Under the pieces are notes generated by a model that had not been told where the DNA came from, did no database searches, and was given only the letters and a program-made list of their open reading frames with translations. Positions 1-11,940 of a stretch of DNA of 64,000 nucleotides are shown in pieces. The position numbers and the translations under genes were made by a program. The stretch's first letter is position 1. Each line of letters opens with the position of its first letter. This DNA comes from Zygaena filipendulae (taxonomy: Eukaryota > Arthropoda > Insecta > Lepidoptera > Zygaenidae), in assembly GCA_907165275.2 (NCBI GenBank), contig OU015669.1:6842501-6906500 (forward strand), written 5' to 3'.

Positions 1-149
1 TGCCCTGTGGTTTCACCCTGTGGTTTCACCCGCGTGAGTTTTGGGTTCAGGAACCTTTTGCGGACGCAGGCAGAACAACCCGCCAAAGTTTCATCACAAT
101 CGGACCAATGGTTTCGAAACGCATAGAGGACAGACATATACAAACATTA
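1..149 (-). mobile_element. Lep1-like Helitron fragment cut by window start
   Basis: The first 35 bases carry the reverse complement of the Helitron-type 3' terminator (GGTTTCACCCGCG). A 13-base stretch with GTGGTTTCACC is repeated in tandem at the very start. The body continues to a typical subterminal stretch (AATCGGACCAATGG). The CTAG end lies outside the window. Confidence 0.6.
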
Positions 150-884
150 ATTTTTATTTATAAAGAAGATTTTAAAAACTCGGAACGTTCTTAAGTAGCA
201 ATCGTCATTCGTCACATTTTTGTGGTCTCTATGAAAAAGCTATTGAATGAAATCAATTTTATGAAATTTCTATAACGTATAGTAAAGAAACTACATAACT
301 GTAGTAGGTACTATAGCTATAGTCTGTTTTATAACTTCGGGTCACTTTTGCGTAAATTAATTTTCAAGTTTTTATTGCTTTAAATAGGTATAATTTATTT
401 CATTTAACTTTTTCTAAGCAAACTGCAAGAGGTACCACAAAAATAGTTTATGCTAGCGTATGAACAATGAATTTACAAGTGATCATACCGCATATCGCAT
501 GGACGCGGCTTTCGCGTCGTTTTGAACTGTCCAGGCTTTTATATGAAACGGAATAACGAAAATTCGTATCCATTATTCCATATTTGTGTCGATTTAGAGG
601 CGTCGATATTGACAGTTACTACGATCAGAAAATATGTTTAAATTATAATCTGAGAATTTCTCGGATTGTATGCATTGTATCATTGCGGAAGTCAAACTGT
701 TACAATAATATAATATTATAGTAGACAGTTGGAATGTTTCAATGTTCTGTTGGATTATTTACCGTTAAATGAGGTTTGGTGCACATCGTACCTAGAGATT
801 ATTTATGTAATTGCCTTCTTGATAGGGATGCCTATAGACGAGAATATATACATAATGTACATATACAATGTATGTATATTGCCA
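150..884. other. AT-rich DNA, no gene seen
   Basis: Only short chance ORFs. An AT palindrome (TAATATAATATTATA) lies near 706-720. Confidence 0.5.
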
Positions 885-970
885 GGACAAGGTTTGTATA
901 AAAGTTTGAAGTTTGGAGTTCCTGTGGGAATTCGGAAACTCACACGGGTGAAACCGCGGGGCACAGCTAG
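885..970 (+). mobile_element. Lep1-like Helitron, 3' terminal fragment
   Basis: The fragment ends with the hairpin region GGGTGAAACCGCGG, GGCACAG and CTAG at 967-970, followed by T as expected for A|T insertion. The 5' part is missing. Confidence 0.75.
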
Positions 971-1814
971 TACATAATATATAATTTGTAGTCGCAATAC
1001 CTAGACAGAGACGAATTACGGTAGATTAATTAATTTTAATATATTAATTTAATAAAATGACGCATCACATCGTACCTCATATCGTATCGAATAAATAAAA
1101 AGGGACATTTTAATAGGGGTCTTAAAATTATGGCTGTGGCTAGTCATCCACTAAACGGACGAATAATAATCGTCCGCTAAACACAAAATGTATAATTGAT
1201 CTTTCCTATAACGTACCTTTTTTGTTACGAGATTTGCTGGTTAGTTGTCGTTTGTTTTTTTTTATAGTTTACCAATATCACTAAAAGGTTGTATGAATCG
1301 AGTATAGCTATTACACGAGTACCTACTTACAACACGTTAGGATTAAGATTCTTGGCGTGTTTAAACAGATGTTTACTTCACGAGTTAGTAACTGAAAACA
1401 ATACAGCAGTTAGGTAGTCGCTTTTGAAGTTGCCCTCTTTTGGTTGGTTAAACAATTGCTAAATAAACGTTAGAATCGTGGAACAGATGTGCAAACAAAC
1501 ACACTATGGGAGAAGTTCTCTCTATAGTTACAACAATTTAGTTCAAGAATTATAATATCATTTCTTTACGTTTAAATATGCACTAGAAGACTAGAAGTTT
1601 CCGTTACATTTTGAGGCGCTTGGACTTGCAATATCTCATTAAAAAATTTATGCTCCCATTTCACTCCTTTTATTAAAAATCGTAGATAAACCGTTGAGTG
1701 AAATTCACTTGCATCTTTTTTGGAATTCCTCGGGAACTTTGTATGGGATGAAGAGTAGAAAGCCTGTGTCGTATTCCTAAATTGAACATATAACAAACAG
1801 CTGTTCGTCGCGTT
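971..1814. other. AT-rich DNA, no gene seen
   Basis: It holds an AT-rich patch at 1025-1057 and a T run near 1254-1263. The 74-codon minus frame at 1572-1796 has no coding character that I recognise. Confidence 0.5.
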
Positions 1815-2042
1815 CCTGGGTTACCCATGTGAATTCTGAGACTCTCTCGGGAACTATCCGTTCCCGGATCAAAAGTGTCCTACTTTACTCAGGGATAAAG
1901 TTGCGTTAAGGACTTTTCAAATTTATTCCGTATAGGTAGTTCCTGGGTTTACCTACCTTCTACGAAAAACGTAATTTTTCCCTTTATAATATCGCATGAA
2001 TTTTGGGATCCATCAGAAATCCGCGGGATAAAAATAATTTTA
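1815..2042 (-). mobile_element. Decayed Lep1-like repeat, probably two overlapping copies
   Basis: The pattern GTGAATTCTGAGACTC, CTCGGGAACT and CCCGGATCAAAAGTGTCCTA, then a second CGCGGGATAAAAATAA near 2021, follows the layout of better-preserved minus-oriented copies. Hairpin and CTAG are lost, so family assignment is tentative. Confidence 0.4.
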
Positions 2043-3574
2043 TAGCTATTGTTTACACTCACTGCTGAAAATCAGCTTTATGGGTGTCGATATTTCGTGA
2101 TTAGTCAGTGATTCAGTAACTACGATTTATGATTTATTTACATACATTTATTTTCTGAGGTTACATAGGTACATTGACAACTTTGTATTTTTTCTCTCGA
2201 CTCGATGATTGACGTTTTTATGCCGGCCGCCGTGTTTCTGGGATACACACAAAAGTTGACAAGTATTTTGTCGACTTTAATTTCCCCACTTGACAAACCT
2301 GTTGAATCGTTGACCTGCTATTGGGCCATAAAATTCTCGTTTCTACCTCTATTCGTACGACTTTTGAGGTAAGATGCAACATTTATATTGCATTTCCAAG
2401 TACGTGATGTGGGTTAATTGCGAGTCGATCATAAAATTGCATTGAAAATTTCAAGGCTGACGGAAGTATTATTTATTTATTATGTTGGTTTCTTACATTA
2501 AATGTGAACTTAGCTGCAATTGTTTAAAGAATGCTTCTTGTTTATACGATGGACTTTTGTATCTCAATGTTTTAAATAAATATTCCCGTCAGTGAAAAGA
2601 TTTGACATGATTGTAAATTTGTTTATATGTCTTGGTGTAATAATATTATATCTTCAATAAGTATTCTCGTTAATTCTATTCAAGGTCTTAAATAATTTTT
2701 TAGTGGTATTTTTGTCAATTATTTAACATTTGGATTAAAAGTTTAAAAGTTCAATTACCTACATGTAGAGTGTAAATATTCCTTATTTATTCTGTTTGTG
2801 AGAGCTAGATATTCTAAACTATGTGTTTTGCAAACTATCGTTATGTCCGACAGCTGAAGGCTACGAAATTCTAGTGCACATTTCTGTGTCAGTTATCAGT
2901 ACAGTGGCTAAATGCCGTGCATTCGCTCCAACAGCCCGTGAACCACGAATATCTACACCACGCCGTAAACAAAGTATGAAACATACACATTAGTGGTATC
3001 AGATTGCGGTTTCCTATCCACATAGTACTGACAAGGGCAAATTAGCCTGGTTCCAGCCGTTTTAAATAGGAACTTGATTTCTATCGATAAACATTAAACT
3101 TTCACAAATGTTCAATTGCTTTAAACATTTGCATTTTTTTTTCATTTCGATCTATTTCTTGTTTATCTCTTTTCTAATTATTTATTATTTCAAGTTGTAT
3201 TATTCTGATATCTGATACATATTTTCATTAATATTATTGCCCATAATTGAGACTCAGGTAATATTTTTGGTTACATTGAATGATGCGTTTCAACTTGTCT
3301 TAATAATAATACTTGATGTACTTAAACTTGATGTGTTTCAAAATGTTTAACCGTTTGATATAATGTCGAGATAGGATGCATCAGTCGCGCATTCCGATCG
3401 GCAAGTCGATGCGCGCACCCTTTCATTACTTTTATCTTTACCTATTCATTAACCTGGTGATGTTAACTGTATAGTAAATATCGTGATCATTACTTCTCGC
3501 CAGCTCTGTTTTACTTTTCCAATTATCAAAGGAATATATGGAAACAACTATAGTTTGAAGTTTTATCTTACATA
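2043..3574. other. AT-rich DNA, no gene seen
   Basis: No repeat or gene was recognised. A small GC-rich pocket lies at about 3385-3420. Confidence 0.5.
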
Positions 3575-3750
3575 TTATCCTCTGTCAAGTCTGTCTGTGG
3601 GTCTGTCTGTCTGTCTGATCGCGATAAACTCAGAAGCTACTGAACGGATTTTCATGGAGTTTTCACCAATAGATATAGAGTAAATCAAGAGGAAGGTTTA
3701 TACTTACAGTTTGTCCTGGAATTCCCGCGGGACAAATTTGTTCAAACTTT
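3575..3750 (+). mobile_element. Lep1-like Helitron, 3'-truncated
   Basis: It starts with a short (GTCT)n run at 3594-3617, then the subfamily body (ACTGAACGGATTTTCATGGA, CACCAATAGATA, CAAGAGGAAGGTTTATAC) and the GGAATTCCCGCGGGA module. It stops before the hairpin and CTAG. The same body is seen at 12525-12612 and 57666-57880. The 66-codon frame over it is not a gene. Confidence 0.65.
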
Positions 3751-5815
3751 AAATATGTACTTAATCATATCTGCATGCTTGACACAAAACTAAATGAATT
3801 GTCTCGTATATCAAATTTAATTTCGGTACCTGACATACTCCATTTATCGAGTCTTGCGAGATGGCACTGCACAAAATTCTCAATATTTATAAGCAACTGC
3901 AGCGCGGCGCGCAGTGCAACAAACGCCAGTTGCTAATAAATGTACACGATTGCCGTCTACAGTTTCCACTAATCGGGCTTCAATTGAAACAGTCAGATTA
4001 AACATTTAGACCTTAGATATTATTGTCTTTCCAATTAGTTTATGATAGGTAGAACTACAACCATCACTATTGATTCTCGCTTGGTTCATATAATTATTCT
4101 ATGTTCAAAACCTACTCGAGTGAAGATTGTAAATAAGGCAAAATTACTCAATCTGTAATTCGCTGTGGTAACTAGAGTTTCCAATTGATATCTATTCTAT
4201 AAAAGAAAATTACAGGTATTTTTAACAGTGAGGTAACCTCATTTAAAGATATCCTGAGACACGTCATCGCAAACTGATTCTACGAATAGACCAAGAGCTA
4301 CTTTCTTTGTATTAAAACACCATTGCAGCTTTAAAAGTAGTTTTGTTCGAACACTTCCACATTGAAGTAGCAATGTACTAAAAACAAGAGACATTTCGTG
4401 TCATGTTGTAATGTTTTTATTAGTCTCGTGCAGCGAAGAAAATAACTTTGCAGCAAATTAATAAAACACTTTAAAGGGTGTCCTGAAATACGTTGCGGCT
4501 GGCGCGGTGCCAACACGCGTTTCGGTCAGAGAGGGCTTTATCTAGCAGGTTCCAAAGGTTATGTGAAAGGAAACGGAATGTTCTGAATTCTGATCTTTTG
4601 CTTTCATCCACATATTTTTTTCAGTTTAAACTTGTATGGAGTTTTATCCTGTTCATTTTGGTTTCAGGTAAAAAGCTGTGATACCGACAAGATGGGATGC
4701 CTAATTTAGGTATGGTTGATGAATTTCATACAAGCAAAATACAATGCCGTTCATATCCAATATGCATATTATAATACGTACATGATAATTTTTCACTTGC
4801 ATAAGTTTATCTTAAGAAGTGGGCACTTTCGTACCTACTGGAGTTTTGTCGTTCACGTACCTACATATATTTCTAGTTAGGTCAAAGTCATTGTCCTTGT
4901 AATAAATAGTTAAACTGTAAGCTATGGCGTTAAAATCTATTCTTATTACGGTTCATCGATTCTCCAGCAAGTGGTTCCGTGGACTATGATTCGAAAACAG
5001 TAATTTTACGCTTCGAGGATTAGAGCGTTGTGAGACTTGGTAGAATGCTTAGCTACGAGTAGTTCATCATGGTTAGTAAAATATAAGGTAAATTTAAATA
5101 AAAATAATAAAAGAACATTCTTTAATTTTAGAGGATTGTAGGCAATTTATGATATGGTGAATCGAGATTTTCCTTTGGGTAATAGGGTAATTGTACCTAC
5201 CTACTTGTCATTTTCTCGTAAAATATTTAACTTGTTTTTTTTTGCCTGTAAGAGATTAATTGCGTACCTACTGATTCGTTATTGAGTGCATTCTGATCTT
5301 ATAACAAAGTTTAGAGACTAGTCCTAGAGTTTGTAAATTCTTTTTGATCAAGTACAATAAAAGCTTTTTCTTTGCTGTCGAATTTACCCGAATACTTAGA
5401 AAGCTTTTAAGTAAACAAATACGACTCAAACGACGAATAAACGACTCGAAGAACAGTTATATTGCAGTATGCCAGGAGGATTGCCTTTTTATGCTAGTGC
5501 TATTCTGCATTCTTAGCTTTGGGTTACTAAACTTGTTGCCATCGCAAAGTTAGAGTATATGATCTTATCATACATGTTTACTATTCGATCATTGACGCTT
5601 TACGACACGGAGTTAAACTCACTATAGAGTCCAGTTGCCGTGAGGACATTGTCGGTGGCCTTAAATAAATCGAGACGGTTCATCGACCTTTCCATTCCCA
5701 TTCATGACCAAATTCCCAATGCTATGCGTAAAATCTTACATTATGATATAGATTATCTATCTATCTATACTATAATAAAAGATTAGAATCCGCGATTCTG
5801 TACATTGAATATTCA
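3751..5815. other. Intergenic or intronic DNA, no gene seen
   Basis: A GC pocket lies at 3897-3925 (GCAGCGCGGCGCGCAGTGC) and another at 4488-4555. The words TTTAAAG and TCCTGA recur in order near 4242-4260 and 4470-4488, hinting at an old repeat. The short frames at 4331-4681 and 5344-5553 show no recognisable domain. Confidence 0.45.
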
Positions 5816-6004
5816 TATAGTATAATATTTGGAATGGTTTGCCCAACCACCCGTGTCTATGTATTTTTGTTTGTCCTTTCGCATAATTGGTTGTCTGGAA
5901 GAGATCGCAACTATGCGATAAGACCGCCATTTACTTTCTCTTTTTCTTTAGGTACTGTAACATTGTTATTTTATGTGCAATAAAGGATTAAATAAATAAA
6001 TAAA
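5816..6004 (+). mobile_element. Non-LTR retroposon 3' end with (AAAT)n tail
   Basis: The segment contains TGTCTGGAAGAGATCGC, then GCGATAAGACCGCC, a T-rich stretch, the polyadenylation-like GCAATAAAGGATTAAATAAA, and ends in (TAAA)n. This arrangement is common in lepidopteran genomes and I know it as the tail of a LINE or a SINE that borrows it. The exact clade cannot be told without a library. Confidence 0.55.
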
Positions 6005-7238
6005 TAGACACACTTATTACTACATATAAAAATTTGTTTATTAAATAGCCGTTTCCACCTCCGTGAATTTCGTGATATCATTGAAAGTAATTTCTGAGCT
6101 GATTCCTTACACATGATTTACGTGCCAAATTTTAGCTTCTCATACATAGATCAAGTAGTTTTGACATTTTGCGATTGTTCAGTGTATGAATGAGGGGTAT
6201 TTCGATTCTGTTTGATCTTTGCATTAACATTTCCAAGAAAGAACATTCTTTCATTCGGAGAATGTAAAATGTATAAAAAGGAGCCCACTTATTACGCTAA
6301 TTAATTATTATTTTTTAAAACAGATCCATTATCTGTCGTCTCTTTCGACTTTATTAGGAAGAGTTGAACCAATACTGTTTGTAGGTACTATTCGGGAAAG
6401 ATCGTTTTAAAATTGTGCTCGAGTTCTGTCGATTTCGCAATAGTCTAATTGTGACTCATATCATGGATGTCGACACTTCTTTTATTTCGTATATTAGGTC
6501 TTGTGTAGGTTGTATTTTCTGATCTGTGCAACACTTATATTCATACACAATTTATTTTTACCTGTTCATAGTTATTGTTTCTTTATCTGGCAATGCGTGG
6601 GTGCAATGTCATATTTTGCCAGTTTCCACCTACTGCATAGAACAACAATATTTCAATTCATACAAATTATAAAGTACCTACATTAGTACCTTTAAGTAAT
6701 ACTTCCCTAATAATATAATTTGAAGTTTGTTCCCAAACAGTTTAACGATGTTTTCAATGTGGACAATAACTCATTTGGACTTCTTAATGCGATCTAATTC
6801 TAATTATACAATTGTTATAAGTCTTGTGTAACTGTATATGTAACGATGAAAATTTACAACATTGCGAGGTACTTAAAGTATTTCGTATTGCAACTGCTTT
6901 CATTCCTAAGTAACAGTTTGATACACAAAGGGTACTTAGCGTTCTTCCTACCGGTTATCCAAATAAAACTAAACTTAATGAATATGAATGACACCGCTTC
7001 TGAGACGTAGGTGTCCTATTATGATGTAACTTTTAAAACAAGTCGGCAAAGATTATGAGTAAGATAAATCTAATGAACCGTTATTTTATTAGTCATTAGT
7101 TTATTTTGTTTAGTTTATTAACTTAGTCAAAATTCCTGTCACTCTCAAAAATTTAGACTTTTTATCGTCGATTTCGACTCTATATTTCTCTTTTCAAGTT
7201 TAAACTTTTCTACCTTGAGTTTATAATTTTATCGTTGA
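6005..7238. other. AT-rich DNA, no gene seen
   Basis: No repeat recognised. The frame at 6501-6686 is T-rich and looks like chance. Confidence 0.5.
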
Positions 7239-7420
7239 CTAGTTGTGCCCCGCGGTTTCACCTGCGTTAATTTCGGAGTTCTCGCGGGAATTCCGGGATA
7301 AAAAGTACCCTATGTGTTAATCTGATGTATAATTGTAATTATTGTATATTATTGTAAAGTTTCATTTAAATCCATTCAGTAGTTTTTGCGTGAAAGAGTA
7401 ACAAGTAAGAAAACAACAAG

Positions 7421-7524
7421 TAAGAAAAGTAGGAGATCTGGAGCCTAATCTAGGATAACCTGTATTATGGAGACCTATAATACAGGTTATCCTAGATTAG
7501 GCTCCAGATCTCCTACTTTTCTTA
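7421..7524. repeat. Perfect inverted repeat: 48-bp arms, 8-bp spacer
   Basis: Left arm 7421-7468 and right arm 7477-7524 are exact reverse complements with no mismatch. The spacer is GGAGACCT. The palindrome splits a Lep1-like copy between its GAAAGAGTAACAA and ACATCCATCC segments. Short direct repeats flank it: AACAAGTAAGAAAA on the left and TTCTTAATTAAAA on the right. Confidence 0.97.
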
Positions 7525-7555
7525 ATTAAAACACTTTCTTAATTAAAAAACACAA

Positions 7556-7630
7556 ACATCCATCCATCCATCCATCCATCCATCCATCCATCCATCCATC
7601 CATACATCCATCCAAACATCCATCCATCCA
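7556..7630. repeat. (CATC)n microsatellite
   Basis: About 18 CATC units with two interruptions (CATACATC and CAAACATC). A run at this position is normal in this repeat family. Confidence 0.95.
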
Positions 7631-7670
7631 TACACACATACAAACTTTCGCGTTTATAATATTAGTAGGA

Positions 7671-7912
7671 TCTACACATAAAATGCTTTGTCCTGAATGA
7701 CTGACGGATCAACGCACACCCTAAACCGCTGGTCGCAGGGTCCTGAAACTTGGAGAGTATGTTCTTTGTATGACGCGGACGTAAGCATCCGATAAAAAGG
7801 TATTTTCCGAAATTTTACCCCTAAGGGGTTGAAAAAAGGGGGATAAGTTTGTATAGAACAATTCCGCGGGAACTCCGAAATTATCGCGGGTGAAAGCGCG
7901 CGGGACAGCTAG
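7671..7912 (+). mobile_element. Complete Lep1-like Helitron, abutting the previous one
   Basis: It starts TCTACACATAAAATGC at 7671, directly after the preceding element's 5' end, and ends GGGTGAAAGCGCGCGGGACAG then CTAG at 7909-7912, flanked by A and T. The body (GACTGACGGATCAACGCA, CTGAAACTTGGAGAGTATG, ACCCCTAAGGGGTTG) is shared with copies at 19026-19259, 46841-47095 and 62885-63167. Confidence 0.85.
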
Positions 7913-8396
7913 TAAATTATAAAATTATAAAGAATCCAATGCAGTTCCAGCAAAATCACTGTTAATTCCTTACCTAACCTATACAAATGACTTTGTCGTT
8001 TTATCATCTACTATTTATTCTTTGTTCGTGTTTTAACACCATGTCATAATCCGGCTTGCACGTGTGATGAGTGTGTGGGTGCCTCTGCTGTTAGCTGCAA
8101 TTGTAACTGTTGGCAAGTGGAAGTCATCGGAAGGCGAATGACTCTCAACTCTAAACATCTCATTGTTGTGTCCGTTATACTCTTATTTATGTTCTAATGC
8201 TTCTATAACGGGAATTTCATCTTAATTGTCTAACATTAAAACAATATTTTGACTGCTTAAGTATCAGCGTACTGATCTGGTTGAAATTATCGTCTATAAC
8301 TGTAGCTGATAGTTCAGCTTGTGTGAATTTGCTTTGTGAACAACTTCATATTGACAGAACGTCATCGACAGCACCGTTCGGGTACATTCGGTAAGG
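7913..8396. other. Unique DNA, no gene seen
   Basis: No repeat or frame of note. Confidence 0.5.
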
Positions 8397-8610
8397 TACT
8401 AATTTGGACTGCTACGCCGGGTGTCGCGGGTTCGATCCCTGCATCACGGTAAACATTTGTGATCACACAGAGTCTGGTTGTTTATTTTATATAATAAGTA
8501 CCTTTGTATTTACAAAAAGAAAGTATAGTAGTATTACATATATCAGTTGTCTGGTACCCATAGTACCCGCTTAGTTTGGGACCTACTAGCGCTGTGTGAT
8601 GTCAAAGCAT
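8397..8610 (+). mobile_element. tRNA-derived SINE, 5'-incomplete
   Basis: A pol III B-box-like GGGTTCGATCCC lies at 8428-8439. A tRNA-unrelated body and a 3' part with TCAGTTGTCTGGTACCCATA and GTTTGGGACCTACTAGCGCT follow, an arrangement I recognise from lepidopteran SINEs. No clear A box is present, so the head is truncated or diverged. Confidence 0.65.
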
Positions 8611-9869
8611 TATATTATCGAATATATTATTAAAAAACGAAAAGGTTACGATCTCCCACAATCAACATCTGCTAACTATCTTTTCTATTTCTACCATGTT
8701 TTAGTGTTAGTTATTGATGGTGGTTGTTGTTTAGTGTTTAGTTATTGATAAAATGAATTAAAACTGTCGATTAATTTGAAACAAACGCTTAGAAATATTA
8801 TTGTTATTATTAAAATATGACCACGATTTACAACTGACAACGTTCGGCACGTGCGTTTATTAATACTGTATTTTCCTATGGTATCGATTATCGACCTTTG
8901 GTATTGCATACGTCCGCCTAGACGGGTAGGTATACCAGTCTCGTGGTTGAGAGGCGTGTATGAATGAATATATAATTATCATGATTGCTGTTATCTTCAC
9001 CATTCAAGCACCGTGCGTATCTAATTCGGTTATGTCTACATGAATGACCGCTTTTATAATTTAGGTACAATACAATAGGCACAACTTTTTATGTTGTTCC
9101 TTGATTTATAAAATTTTGTTCGCTAATTTGTATTTGAATGCTTTTAATGTCCTTAATTGGTTTTCAAGCGTTATTTTTAAATTTCCGCTATAAAGTCATC
9201 ACAGATTTCTTCCTCTACAAAGTTTTGGGTTTGAATATCCAGGACCGCTTAGCGCAAAAAAAAATAGCCTATCCAGCTTTGAATTAATTTGTTTTTAGTA
9301 TTCTGTTGCTAAGAAAAATTATGCGTAAGTCGCTCTTCAAAGTAAAATATTCCACTCAATATGCTAGGTATTTCGTTGTGCAATTTGCAAAAACTTCTTT
9401 GTCTTTTTATAACCAAACTTTTAGCTTCTTCTTCAGCAAATCATTTATTTATAAACGACAATTCATTGTTGCAAGTGAGTCACGTTTAACTCGTCGCCAA
9501 AAAATAATAGTTTTGGAAATATTTCCAATCAAATGTCTAATGTGGTCCTAGAATCCCTTGCGACAATCATATTTGTGCCATGTTTAATTTTTTATTAGAT
9601 GGAAAGAGAGGAAAGCAAAATTACTCAAATAATAATATAGAGATGTTATAAAGACGGTACTTATTAACATGTCCCTGACTGCTGAGGACACAAGCATTAA
9701 ATACGCGTTAGTTCCGATCCGAGGAACAAATAGGAGATGCAAATGAGCCGTAATATCAAACCATCAAACCTACGTCGGTACTACTTGTAGAAATCTTGTG
9801 AAATTATACTGCGCTATTGATTCTATGCGATGATGTTTATTACATTTATAATTTATATACTTATCTGAC
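8611..9869. other. AT-rich DNA, no gene seen
   Basis: The 81-codon frame at 9306-9551 is basic and F/S-rich with no recognisable domain and is probably chance. A GTGAGT donor-like word at 9474-9479 has no partner. Confidence 0.45.
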
Positions 9870-9872
9870 TTA

Positions 9873-10109
9873 CCGCCGCACTCAGAGTCGACTTTAATGA
9901 TTACTTAGTTAAGTATAGATTTTTAAAACAAAACTGCCGCAATCCGACAAGTTTAATAAATTAATGTTAGTTGGCATTTAACTAATTAAGTTACATCTCA
10001 TTGAATGCCAATTAACATGAATTTACTGAACGTCTCTGATTGCGGCAGTTTTGTTTTAAAAATCCGTACTTAACTAAGTAATCATTAAAGTCGACTCTGA
10101 GTGCGGCCG
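9873..10109. mobile_element. Palindromic MITE family A, copy 1 (Harbinger-like)
   Basis: The two halves are inverted copies of each other over roughly 110 bp. The ends read CCGCCGCACTCAGAGTCGAC and its inverse. The flanking trinucleotide TTA is duplicated at 9870-9872 and 10110-10112, matching the TWA target of PIF/Harbinger elements. There is no coding capacity. Related copies lie at 52248 and 60093. Confidence 0.85.
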
Positions 10110-10112
10110 TTA

Positions 10113-11511
10113 GAGTATCAGGTCCAATAATCTTGTCGATTATTTATATCTTTTGTCTTTTAAAAATGTTACTGTCATTCTTGTGAAAAAAAAAACTAGT
10201 TTACTTAGTTATGGTGCGGCAAATTTTATACGTAATCTCTACCAAATCATGTTAAAACTCCTTGATGTCATATGATAACATAGATAGTATGTAAACTTTT
10301 TAGTAACGTTTTATTTTTTAATAATTCTACATATATTTACTATATTCACTTAAAATTAACAAAGAGCTTCATCAAGTTTGTAATAGAAGTTCTACAAAAC
10401 TTGCTTTAGCGTAGTATGTATCAATGAACCAGTGTTTATCTTTCAGATATGACTTAATCCATCCATTACCATTTGTTTTTAATTAACATTATTCGTTATT
10501 TTTAATTAATATACAGTCGACTGTGGAGTCATATCGCATAGCTTCATTCTCACTCGACCGGTTAGCTTTATAAATATGTACATTTATGATCACGGGTATA
10601 TTTTTTCTAAGCAGTACCTATCGTCTGCTTGGGAGTTATTCATTGCGTCATGTACTCACAATACGTATTCACCTGTTGGAATTAATTTACCTTGATATTT
10701 TGTTGTTACATAAAACCTTTGTAATTCCGTTAAACTAAAATCCGTACAACAGGTTATGTTTTTTGTCTTACTTTTTAATTTTTATCAAACCGCCACGGAT
10801 GGTATGTACCTAAAAAAAGAAATTTCTGTATTCGTTTGTATAGATATTGTAGTTTAATCTAGACTTTACAATATTATGACACCCTTTATAGTATAATGGG
10901 TATGTATTTGGTATTTTCCTGTTTGGTCTTCTCTCGATTTCCATACCTAGTTATTATTTCTAGGCAAAAAGGAGAAGTTGGTTCTCACAAGGTTCTTACA
11001 TATCCATATATAAATACACATAAAAGCCATGCAAAAAATTCACATAACACGCACAATGATCTTGCCTGTCCGGTCTTTCCTGAGGGGCATATTTAATATG
11101 AGGGCGGTTATAAAAAGGGAAAACGGGAAATAGTCGCAATGATACGAGGACCCAAAAGAAACTAGACGATACTGATGCGTCTGGTTAGATATTACGTACT
11201 ATAAATCATTTATGAATGGACCACCCGTGTATTTCTTTAAATACTCAGTTTAATGGCTTCCCAGGTTATTTTATTACTAAAATGATTACTCCGTTGGTTA
11301 GTCCACTGTAATATATTATTTTCTTGACACGAATTCGAAATCGGAATACGGACCGCGCTTCCTTTTATCGGCAGAAAATATAATTTATTTGCTTTTGAGT
11401 TAATGTTATGGTTTAGTTGTCTCAATATTATGTTCGATGTAGCTGCGTAAGTGAGTATCGTGTGACTGTTGATAGGTTATCACCTTGGTGCTTAAAACTT
11501 TGTTGAAAGCA
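10113..11511. other. AT-rich DNA, no gene seen
   Basis: An A run lies near 10186-10196. The frames at 10896-11096 and 11237-11425 look like chance. Confidence 0.5.
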
Positions 11512-11715
11512 GCCTAGGCTTTCTCTTGCTGCCTCCCCGAAGGGGAGGCGGCAGAGGTGACTTCTTCGGGGCAGAGCCCCCTGCAGTGGGCAATCCCACG
11601 CCGTCCGCCAATACGGACAGGAACTGGGGGGTGGTCTAGAGACCGCGTGGACCGTCGGGGCGGAGCCGACGCCGCTAAAGCCAAGCTAAGTGGGTGTTGA
11701 AACCAATAAACCTGT
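11512..11715. repeat. GC-rich island of unknown origin
   Basis: About 200 bp of sharply higher GC in AT-rich DNA. It contains hairpins such as CCTCCCCGAAGGGGAGG (11534-11550) and TTCGGGGCAGAGCCCC, and ends with CAATAAACCTGTAGG. The compositional jump suggests an inserted retroposon piece. An 88-codon minus frame across it (11514-11780) is proline- and arginine-rich and matches nothing I know. Confidence 0.5.
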
Positions 11716-11940
11716 AGGTTGCTAAATTTGTTTACAGCATTTTTGTAAAACATGGAATTAAACAAATTAATGTGAAACAATAGATAATGTTATTTCAATG
11801 TTATCTATCGATGATGAATGTTAAATATCGATGAGTTTGTGTATTTTAACGAATTGTAAAAAGTGAAGAAATGTTGGTTTAATAGGTGTATAGCCACAAT
11901 ATTACTATACGTATGTTATTTCTTAATGACGACTATGAAT

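Larger units (their letters stand above)
7239..7670 (-). mobile_element. Complete Lep1-like non-autonomous Helitron
   Basis: On the minus strand it starts TCCTACTAATATTATAAACG at 7670 and ends with the hairpin, GGGGCACAA and CTAG at 7242-7239. The flanking bases are A and T, the standard Helitron target. It has a (GGAT)n run at 7555-7630 and the usual AATCCATTCAGTAG module. Its interior carries an extra block of about 140 bp with a long perfect inverted repeat that other copies lack. Confidence 0.85.

Noticed and set aside
729..977. 82-codon plus frame ending in GIRKLTRVKPRGTAST
   Set aside because: Its C-terminal part is simply the translated Helitron-type terminator; the same peptide pattern appears at other copies.
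11514..11780. 88-codon minus frame
   Set aside because: Translation of the GC-rich island; GC-rich DNA has few stops, and the product is low-complexity.
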